The translations under genes and the position numbers were made by a program. DNA of 64,000 bases from Hyposmocoma kahamanoa (taxonomy: Eukaryota; Arthropoda; Insecta; Lepidoptera; Cosmopterigidae), in contig NW_020653713.1 in the NCBI RefSeq assembly GCF_003589595.1, positions 4,433,444 through 4,497,443 on the forward strand, written 5' to 3'. The notes below the pieces were generated by a model. The model saw only the letters and a program-made list of their open reading frames with translations. It had not been told where the DNA came from and did not search any database. Below, in pieces: positions 47,771-56,831 of the stretch; positions within the stretch are counted from its first letter, which is position 1; every line of letters begins with the position of its first letter.

Positions 47771-50505
47771 TTAGCTAGGACTCGTGGATTTGTGATTTTC
47801 CTGTACATCTGGGGAGTCATGTGGTGATTCGTTCATCGGTTGAGCTCGTGGCGACACAGGCCTAAATGTACAATCTAAGGAATCTGAATCTGGTGTGCCT
47901 GGCGTGGAAGGCGTTAACCTATCTGATGTGCACATACGTTTGGATAAAGGCGAGTCCATGTCTTCGCATCTTCGTTTGCCGGAGAGGTGGTTCGGTCGAC
48001 TGACTGGACTGAAACTGGATGCACGTATTATGATTGTGGGTGACACGCTGCGTCGCGTTGTATACGTGGATTTTCTTGTAGGTGACGGTGACACTTGGGA
48101 GGGGGAGATCCTGGAATACAGTTTTATAATGTCGTCAACTAATAGAAAAATATATAAAGTGATAATTATTTATTTTCAGACAACATAGTTCATATAAGTT
48201 AGTAACATAACACAAGTTATATGTTAGTATTAGGATTAGTACAGTGCGTCTACTTTCTCAATGTCCCCCGACAATCATCGGATTTCCGAATGCACACGAA
48301 TATCAATTTTCATGCCCATTATTATTAGATTTAAAATCAATAATAATTTGAATTTTGAACAACGTACTTTGTAATGTAATGTAACAGTAGAGCTCCTTGT
48401 GAAAGAGTTCGTCCAGGGTAGTACTGCCACGTTACCTATTTCTGCCGCCGAGCAGTAATGTCAGCATTACTGTGTTCCGGTTTTGAAAGCTCAAGGGTGC
48501 TGGTGAAATTACAAGCACATGGGACTTGTCAACTTATGTCTCAGGGTGACGGTCGCAGTGGTAGTGCCCCTCAGATCTTTGTGATTTAAAGCTTGTGTGG
48601 CACTGCAACTGTTGTGGACAGGCGCGTAGCTCACCATCAGGCGCACGAATCGCCTAACTTGATATCATAAAAAAAACTTTATTGTTGTTTGTTTTGATTT
48701 CCGTGTGAACTATATAGAGCTGTCAATCTACTCCCCTATCACGTTTTTGAACTTTTGAAAATAACCATCGTTGTCTTTCTTGAACGTATCGAATTCTTGT
48801 AAAAAATACAAGTACACGTTGTAAATTATCTGCCGTGCCTGTAACATTGGCGGCTTTCCTCCCATTGGATATTACATAAAAATGTAAAAAGTAAAAAAAA
48901 ATGTAAAGTATATAACTCTATATACTTCCAAGTCGACTGAAAGCTTCCGGTCTGTACCAAAGGCAAAGGGCAACCCGACGACCGCCGATACGCGAAGTTT
49001 GCCGAGAGACATTGCGAAAATAGAAGCACTGTACAGTACAATCAATCTTCTTCTGACGAATTACATATACATTATAAAATTAATTGCTTATATAGCAAAC
49101 AGGATGGAACCGCGATGGCGGCGCACTGACTCACACGTAAAACATGCAACTCAGTGAACCTCCGAAACACTGCTGCATCCATCCAGTACGCTATCATCTT
49201 CAGGATCTAGTTGCTGCTACCCCTCACTCTTCGTACTATTGATGAGAAGATTTTACGCATGATGGCATAGAAATCGTCCACAGCAGCATCTGCGATCAAG
49301 CCAGATGCACTGCAGAAACGGGGGAGCCTCAACAAGGACCTGAAGGTTTTGTTATATTGGACTCGCAAGGCATACGATCCCAGTAAAAAGTTAGCCCATA
49401 GAGCACACGTGTAGAAGCTCTGGCAGTAAGCTCTGAAGAGTGTAAGCTTCACTCCGATCCACAGCAAAAAAATTCAACATCATCGACTCATATACGGCTC
49501 ACTACTGAGGTTAGGTTTAAACCATAGATAAAAAGGTAAGAAATTCCACAGTAGACTGGAGTTAAACAATATGGCACAAAATTATGGTAATCTCTGTGTA
49601 CATCAACCTACACAGAGTTGTTTGTAACGTATTAACAACCTCACAGGACTATATTACTTAAATCATAAACAACAACTTTTGTTTCATGACTTTTTTACAG
49701 AACAACAAACTTACAAAAAAAAAACTTTTAAGTTTTTTCATCACACTTGTTCTATATTGTTTCCATTAGATATATACAAGGAAGTGTGAGGTGTGAGTAT
49801 ATTTTCCTTTATAAAAATTGGTTTGCAGCTATTTCTAGGTCGGGTCTTACAGATTATAGGAATACACTGTTTTTGTATAATGAAAAGGTCTTCTTTTTTG
49901 TGTTCAGTGAGCATTCTTCAGTTTTTTATTCTTTAATCCGAAAAAGACAAACACTATCCTTCGGGGAGACCCATGCCTAGCTGTGGTACGCATGATGATG
50001 ACTAATGACGATGATGAAACAAAAGGCAAACTGTCATGCCATAAAACCAAACAATCTAGTAGCTAGTTGGTTGGTTATAGTTGCTAGTGGATGATTAATT
50101 TCTTGGCATATTTTTTGGCTTTAATTATTTATTTATTTATGTATAAAGCATTGACTTCAGAGCCATCAGCTTAATGGTAACAAATAATCAAGAAACGCAC
50201 AATGTAACATACATAAACTAAAAATCAATTCGTGTAAAAAATGTAACTATTAAAACCCGCCATATTTTTTTTGTTCAAGAGCTTTAATGTTTTTGACTGT
50301 TTGTATAAGACGCTTAGTGTTACCTGGGTATCCTAGTGGGTGAATTGGGCAGCCCGGCGAGCGTGAGGTCTTCGCAGGACTGGCCCATTTGCATGGCACT
50401 CGTTATTTCCCTTTCGTGGGCCAATTCTCGCGTGTTGCTGACGTCAGCGCACTCCTCTGCCCGCAGTTGATTCACGCGCGGCGTTAGTGGGGGGCCCCAG
50501 TTGTT
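47771..50505 (-). CDS. PABIR/FAM122-type PP2A regulator, last two exons (5' part not found)
   Basis: Human PABIR1/FAM122A binds and inhibits the PP2A-B55 holoenzyme in cell-cycle control. Two minus-strand exons: 50324-50505 and 48110 down to 47771, where TAA is 47773-47771. They join in phase and give 173 residues. The first carries TPRVNQLRAEECADV, then ELAHEREITSAMQMGQSCEDLTL, the conserved HEREVQTAMQ-type helix. The second has PSPTRKSTYTTRRSVSP and GKRRCEDMDSPLSKRM, matching the FAM122 pattern of a TTRRSQSP motif followed by KRKCE. The C-terminus is Ser/Pro rich and probably disordered. Acceptors (TTGTAG, TTCCAG) and the donor GTAACA are present. The N-terminal exon with the expected RRSNSAP-like motif was not seen up to 64000; a large LINE occupies the upstream DNA, so that exon may be short, beyond the window or missed. 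Family call is from remembered similarity, not a search. Confidence 0.82.
48392..48685 (+). repeat. R300, copy 6
   Basis: TAGAGCTCCTTGTGAAAGAG to TAACTTGATATCATAAAAAA. It lies in the intron between the two PABIR exons. Confidence 0.75.
49110..49480 (-). mobile_element. LINE reverse transcriptase C-terminal remnant
   Basis: The minus-strand peptide LFRAYCQSFYTCALWANF, then YNKTFRSLLRLPRFCSASG and FDAL-like DDFYAIMRK, is the pattern of the region after the RT domain in several insect LINEs. It sits in the intron between the two PABIR exons. No other part of the element is recognised. Confidence 0.65.
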
Positions 50506-50983
50506 CTACAAGTAAACATGTAAAAGTGTATTTATATTAATAAAGAATAAAATCAAAAATTTAAACAGCTTTACTTTACTTGAACAGTTAAACACCTTTT
50601 TAGTCGAGCTCAATAATAATTAATCTGTTTAATTTAGTGTGCACTATCAATTTTGTGGAATTAGTTAGTTTAATATATAACTCAGTATACAATAGTTTTA
50701 AACATACAAATAATTCTTAATAGTGTTAAGTGCGGCGTATAATATCAATAACAACCTACAAGTTAATTTTTTTCAAGTTTGTGCGGTTAAGTATTCACGA
50801 ATACGCAAAAATCGCGGTTGCGCAGTGTACGGAGCCATCATATTGCCGTGAGTATCCGCTTTGTGACGTGAACAACTGCTGAGCCATACTGCGCAGACGA
50901 GTCATTAGTGCAGCGAGTACTGGAGTTGCATCTGAGAGGATCGCGAATAACAACAAAATATTAATTGATTTACTTATGCGAAA

Positions 50984-52051
50984 ATGTCTTCTACTAAGGG
51001 ATTGGAATGTAGTGGTTGCCTAAATATAATTTCGGGAGAATATTTAACTTGTAAAAATTGTCACCAATTGTACGACCTGTTATGTGCCAATATAAATCGG
51101 CCAGAATATAGGCAGATGAAAACGGATCCTAAGCGCTCATGGGTGTGTGATGGCTGTCGTAACAAAATGCCTAAATCTAATAAAAATGATACCCCTACCG
51201 AAAAAAACCGTTTTCAACGTCCAGAAACTGACGATGCGCATTTGAATGTAACGCTTAGAAACAAGTCTAATCCTCGGAAGACTGATATTGGTCCCGCTAA
51301 CATAACAAGTGGCGAAGTGCGCTCGGCATTACGGGAGGAACTGAAGCTTATTTTGCCAACACATCTGTCTACCGAATTGGCTCCTGTCAGGCAACAACTT
51401 CAGGATCTTCAGGAGTCAGTACAGTTCGTGAGCAATCAATATGAAGATCTAAGCAAATCTTAGGAGACACTCATAATTGAACATAAGGCTATTAAGGAGG
51501 AATGTATGAGTTTACGCATCAATACAGCTAGTCTGACTGAAAGGATAAATACAATGGAGCAGTATTCACGCGGCTCCAATTTAGAAATACAAGGTGTACC
51601 TGAAAGCAAATAGGAAAAGGTTGTTGATCTGATTAAAAAAATTGCTGAAGAGGTCTCATACACCATCCCCGATTCTGGTATTTTGAACTGTACGAGAGTA
51701 GCTAGCATTAACAAAGATGTTAAGCGTCCTCGAGCAATTATTGCCAAAATGTATAGAACACGCTATCGTGATGAATTTCTATCCGCTGTCGCTCGGTACA
51801 ACAAGTCTCATATTAACAAGAAACTATGCTCATCTCTACTTGGAATATCTGGCGAGAATAGACCGATATTTTTGTCCGAGCATCTCTCTCCTGTCAACAA
51901 GGCTCTTCATGCTGCAACAAGGAAAAAAGCAAAAGAACACGATTGCAAGTATGTTTGGGTGCGTAATGGCCGCTCCTTTATGCGTAAGGACGAAAATTCG
52001 CGTTTTATTCACGTTAAAAATGAAGACGCTTTGGACTCTTTTAGATGGTAA
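50984..52051 (+). pseudogene. LINE ORF1: PHD-like zinc finger, coiled coil and FP-like C-terminal domain
   Basis: One frame of 355 codons from MSSTKGLECSG to a TAA at 52049, broken by only two TAG codons (51461 and 51611) and no frameshift. Residues 9-56 have paired cysteines (CSGC, CKNC, CDGC) in a PHD-like layout. Residues about 110-180 are heptad-rich (REELKLILPTHL, PVRQQLQDLQESV). The C-terminal part KYVWVRNGRSFMRKDEN resembles the domain that LINE ORF1 proteins share with the baculovirus FP protein family. ORF1 proteins bind the element's RNA. The two nonsense codons make it a pseudogene, unless the element copied itself from an intact source. Confidence 0.8.
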
Positions 52052-52117
52052 TACTTTCAATTATTGTAAGTCCCGATTGTCATCAGATATATGTTTTTTG
52101 TATACTTATATTTTTAT

Positions 52118-54932
52118 GGATAGAGTACACTTGTCATTGTTTTATCAGAATATAAGAGATGTAAAATCTAAAGTAATGGACATATATAATAGTATTCTTT
52201 GTAATAATTACGTTGTGATTTGTCTGTGTGAGACCTCTAACGAAGACATATGGGTGTATGGGTATGGGTATATATTTAAAACATAGTTATATCAATATCT
52301 GTGTGGTGTATCTTCCGTCGTATATAACTAAAATAGAATTTAGTCTTTTTTTTTTAAATTAGTCATAACAATATTACAAATGCTGGAAATAACCATACTT
52401 TAATTTGCCAGAAATGATTGGAACAGTAAAGGTTTTATTTCGACAAATAATCAAAAAGTTGCTGCTTTGCACGATTTCGCTTCAGGGGCAAATATTTTAC
52501 TTTTTTTTTTGTTAAAAAATTATAACGACAAAATTTTGGATGTCGTATTGAGTACTTTAAGATTGTCTTGTAGTGTTACAGAAGCTCAACTTTAAGCCGT
52601 CTTGATAAACATCGTCCTCCACTCGATATTAACATTGCACTGAATAGTGAAGCCATACTCAAGTAAAGAGCAGTATAGAGATTGAATTATCGCAAAACTA
52701 ATTTTGTAGTTTGCATTTCTGAACTGAATGAAATAAACTGGAACCAATACTGTGATTACGCCTGTAACGAATTTGTCGAAACTGTCTACAACTATCTCAT
52801 TACAATAATAGAAAGAAACACTCCGAAATCTAAAGTTAATAAGTCCAACCGTCCTGGTTTACAAATGACTTGATTGGTATTCTCAAGGAAAAGGATAAAT
52901 ATCATCGAAAATTTTACAAATTTGGTATACCAAGAGACGAAGATACGTTCTCACTTTTGAGAAGGAGAGCAAAAGCAACTTTAGAAAATGTTTTTACTCT
53001 AGAAAAAATCTTAAAACAGGTATAAAAGCATTTTGGAGATACACTATATCTAAAGGAACTACAAATGACATCCCAAAGGTTATGTGTCTCGAGAATGAGT
53101 TCGCTAATTATGGAGTAGATATTGCAAATTTGTTCACGAAATACTTTTCTTCCGTATATAGTATGCCTGGATCTTCCAGAGTAAATGCCAGATTTCTTGG
53201 AATCAAGTCTAAGGGTTATATTCCAGGACTCTACTCAATGCTCAAGTCAGGATTTGAGCAGACTTGAGTATGATTTCAAGCACTGGAAATACGACCCTAA
53301 TGGCAAGGACTTGAGTATGATTTTCAGTGCTCACTGCAATAGTCCAGTCCTGACTTGAGTATTGAGTTGAGTTCTGGAATACGACCCATAGTCTGTCTAA
53401 AGTAGTCATCTTAGAAAAAGAGGTAGAATCGCATTGAAGACACTAAAAGTAAATAAACTTTCAGGCCTTGACAGCATACCGCCGTCATTTGTTCGTACTT
53501 GTGCTCAAGCTTTAATAATTCCCCTTACAATTATTTTTAATAGGAGTCTTTCTCAGGGATGTTTCCGGATCGTTGGAAGGTCGCTAAAGTTACTACTTTG
53601 TAATGGGTACTCCATTTGTAAGTCCGGCAATAAAATTGATGTCTAGAATTACAGGGGAGTTTGCATCCTTAATTACTTTAGCAAAGTCTTTGTAGGCTTA
53701 CTGTATTCATTATTTACTATCATATGAAACACTTGATTAGTCCTAAACAACATGGCTTCGTCGAAAATCGTTCAACATAAGTCTAACCTGTTCACGAACC
53801 TCTAACTTGCTCACGTACGTTCATTATGTGGGAATAGCGCTGAACAAGGGTCAACATGTGGATGCACTATACAAAGATATGAAAGATTTGCGAAAGCATT
53901 TGACAGGGTAGATCACAAAATAATCTGTCACAAGATGAATCGCCTTGGAATACACGGTAATCTGTTGCGTTGGCTAGAATCTTACTTAATGAACAGAACT
54001 CAGCTGGTGACTGTATACGGATATGATTCGATTCCTTTTCAGCCGCTGTCTGGTGTTCCACAGGGTTCTAATCTGGGCCCATTGCTATTCATACTGTTCA
54101 TTAATGATCTATTGGGATTGATCAGCAGTGAGTGTCTAGCATATGCCGATGATATAAGATTTTTAATAAAATCGTAGGGGCTACAGATTGTTTAGCGCTG
54201 CAAGGGGATATTAACGTGCTCTCAAATTGGTGTCGAAATAATAATATGTCCCTTAATGTTAACAAATGTCATCTATTAACATTTACACGTAAAAAAATCC
54301 TTTTATGTAAATTGTATGTAAATGTAGTTATGAAAGATCTGGGAGTGTGGATTTATTCCAGTCTCTCTTTTAGACAGCATTATGACTATTAGTGTCAAAG
54401 TGCAATAAAATTATGGGTTTTCTAATAAAGTCTGTGCGGCCATTCAGAGATCCATGCACCATTGTTATTTTATATAATGCATTGATTCGAAGTGTATTGG
54501 AGTATTGTTCAGTGATTTGGTCTCCGTATGATCGACATAAAAGTAGAATCGAATCTACACAGAAGCGTTTCTTGAGACATTTAGCCACTAAAATGGGTTT
54601 AAGACGTAGGCTCACATCATACGAAGATAGGTTAAGGTATTTTAAAATTTATACCTTAGAGAGTAGACGCTCTTCGCGCAGATTTGCCGTGTTATACAAA
54701 TTGGTCAACACTGTGTGGGATGCTAGTGAATTGTTAGATCGGGTTGGGATTATTGATTGGAAGATACCGCACGCAAAAAAAAGTTTTTTATGTGCCACTT
54801 ACAACATACAAGGTGTCGTACAATGATCCGTTGTTTTGTATGTGCAGGAATTATAAGAGGGTTAACACGGAGGTAGATATACTCCACCAATCTTTAAAAT
54901 CATTTCTAGCGTCTAGGAGGTCCCAAAACTAG
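52118..54932 (+). pseudogene. LINE ORF2 remnants (endonuclease and reverse transcriptase)
   Basis: Pieces in several frames: LSLFYQNIRDVKSKV (start of the APE-type endonuclease), LKVNKLSGLDSIPPSFV, LGIHGNLLRWLESYLMNRTQ, SGVPQGSNLGPLLFILFIND and the catalytic AYADDIRFL (near 54140), then YNALIRSVLEYCSVIWSPY and the C-terminal LVNTVWDASELL. Many frameshifts and stops separate them. A MITE interrupts the region at 53213-53387. Clearly dead. Confidence 0.8.
53213..53387. mobile_element. MITE inserted in LINE ORF2 remnant (175 bp)
   Basis: About 40-bp inverted ends: left includes TATTCCAGGACTCTACTCAA, right (reverse complement) TATTCCAGAACTCAACTCAA. The LINE coding pieces resume on each side. The flank TAA|GGG against CCC|ATA gives no exact duplication. 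Confidence 0.75.
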
Positions 54933-55696
54933 GTGCGTTCATTTTACTTATTTTTTTGTAGATTTTTAATTTATGACTTGCTCAAACTTTTTTCATTTTA
55001 TAAACGTACATTTTCATTTTTATAGAATATTTAACTAAATCTGTTTCATTTAAATGTTGTGCACAATTGTCATCTGTTCCAAGCTAAAAAGTGTTGTAGT
55101 ATTAAATTACTATTAAGTATTGTACATGACAACTGTTATTGTGTCTAAATAAATAAATAAAAATAAAGAAATACTTCCCAGGCAAAAAAAAAATAGCAGT
55201 AAGCCCCGGTAACAGCTTTTCGGTTATATGTCAATGTTCTTACGTATAATTACTTTAACACATAGAATTAAAAAAAAAATAACTCCGAAAGTTATTGAAC
55301 ATTGTCTTATTTGTTGTGCGCAACACAACGCGGCTGTAACCATATTCCCTTATTTCATCCATTTCAAAACTTCTTCCCGCCAAGTTGTACCACACGCATT
55401 ATTTGTAGGAAACAAGATGTATTAGAATTTTAGTTGCAGATGGTTGTAACATTATAATGTATACATAATGAAAACGACACGTTTATAGAATAATAACGGC
55501 AATTAAAACATGTTCAGTAGTAGTATATATATAATAACATAAGTGAAATATTAAATAATAAAACAGAGGCATTATTACGTCGTTTTAAAGTATGAAATTG
55601 CGTTCTAAATACTGGCCACATTGAAATGATATAAATAGTCTTTAGTGTAAGATTCAGATTAAAAACTTTTTTCAAAAAAGTCGTATTCTTCGTATT

Positions 55697-55924
55697 CATT
55701 GACTTACAATTATATGGACGTCGGGTCCGCGCTAAAAAGTGTCCGCACTTGTAAGGCGCTAAAATCGTATACAGAGCGCGACACTCCGCTTTAGTCTTCA
55801 TTTGTTCTACGGACAGCGCGATACTGCGATGACATAACAATTTAAATTTCGAATAGGTTGACTTGGGACATTTTTTTCGTGGTTTTTGTATTAGACCCGT
55901 CGTCCATTTATTTGTAAGTCAATG
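55697..55924. mobile_element. MITE family M1, copy 3 (228 bp, 8-bp TSD)
   Basis: Same ends as copies 1 and 2; flanked by TTCGTATT on both sides. Near identity with copy 2 implies recent movement. The 8-bp duplication and the CA start fit the hAT or P superfamily; the parent is unknown. Confidence 0.92.
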
Positions 55925-56204
55925 TTCGTATTGGTTATTTTTTAATTGAATAAAAAAATCAAACTTGAAGGATACGTATAGTGTCGCACCTATCTATTTT
56001 TATTATTGGCTATTAGCGGTTAGCCTTTCAGCCACTGACAATGTTTTTGTTTTTAAAACGAGGACGTATTTATGTATGTATCTTTAAGTTAGTCATGAAT
56101 GACATTAATGCATATCGAAAGCACTGTACATTTTTGGTTTATCCGATACTGCAGTGGAAATTTTTACTAGAGTCATGGACGATCCCAGCTTAATAACGAC
56201 AAAT

Positions 56205-56320
56205 AACAAGGTGAGTAATGACGAGTTGCAAGCTATTGTTAAAGTCGATCCATCGCAAACTACGGAGGAATTAGCGACATTGTTTGATGTAACTACACCC
56301 ACAATATTTCCGCCGTAACT
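56205..56320 (+). pseudogene. Old mariner transposase N-terminal fragment
   Basis: Plus-strand peptide NDELQAIVKVDPSQTTEELATLFDV is the helix-turn-helix seen near the start of mariner transposases. It ends at a stop after TPTIFPP. No ends or catalytic part are recognised around it. Confidence 0.6.
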
Positions 56321-56621
56321 TCCTTGAAATCTCTTACAACGATGACAGCTGATCGCTATTGTGAAAAAATGGCGACGACCATGGCTAAACCATAGTATAA
56401 TGAGACGAGTCACGAGACAAGCATTGTAACTCCATACAAACGTAGCAGCGCGGCTTGTATACGTGCACGCCCCGCACCGTGTACGGACGCACACATTCGT
56501 ATAATCTTGAAGTGAACTCGAATTGCAAAGCGCGAGTCGCCTTCATCATTCATTAAAAATTGAAGTATTCGCTCGCTGATAAAATTATTTTTCTGTGTCA
56601 CATTTACATTTTTTTTAATAA

Positions 56622-56831
56622 TAAACGCATTCCATTTCTATGTCATCATCATACTTCCATAATTGAGACACCAATACGCGATCCTGGTATAAAAATATCA
56701 ATATGTAAGTACTGCATTTAACAAAGCTTATTTCAATATAGCACGAGACTACTGTGAATGTAAATACATTTATTTATTTAGTTTTCAAATTACATGTACA
56801 ACTGAAATAATAATGTGACAACCCTACGCTC
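56622..56831 (+). repeat. Copy of the 36890 repeat, interrupted by Transib
   Basis: TAAGTACTGCATTTAACAAA and AATAATGTGACAACCCTACG are shared with 36890-37150. The repeat appears to continue after the transposon at 59737. Confidence 0.7.

Larger units (their letters stand above)
50800..55172 (+). mobile_element. Decayed full-length-like LINE with PHD-finger ORF1 and broken ORF2
   Basis: ORF1 (50984-52051) and scattered ORF2 pieces (52118-54932) lie in order on the plus strand. The 3' end carries TAAATAAATAAATAAAAATAAA (TAAA-type tail) at about 55145-55172. The left edge is uncertain; the 5' UTR probably begins near 50800. A 175-bp MITE has landed in it at 53213-53387. It lies upstream of the two visible PABIR exons and may occupy a PABIR intron. 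Confidence 0.82.

Noticed and set aside
47266..47827. Long frames across 47291-47690
   Set aside because: They consist of N; nothing can be read.
48826..49041. RRSSGCPLP in a minus frame as the PABIR N-terminal RRSNSAP motif
   Set aside because: It lies 3' of the exon at 50324-50505, so the order is wrong for this gene.
56105..56494. 129-codon minus-strand frame
   Set aside because: Antisense to the mariner helix-turn-helix fragment; no similarity of its own.
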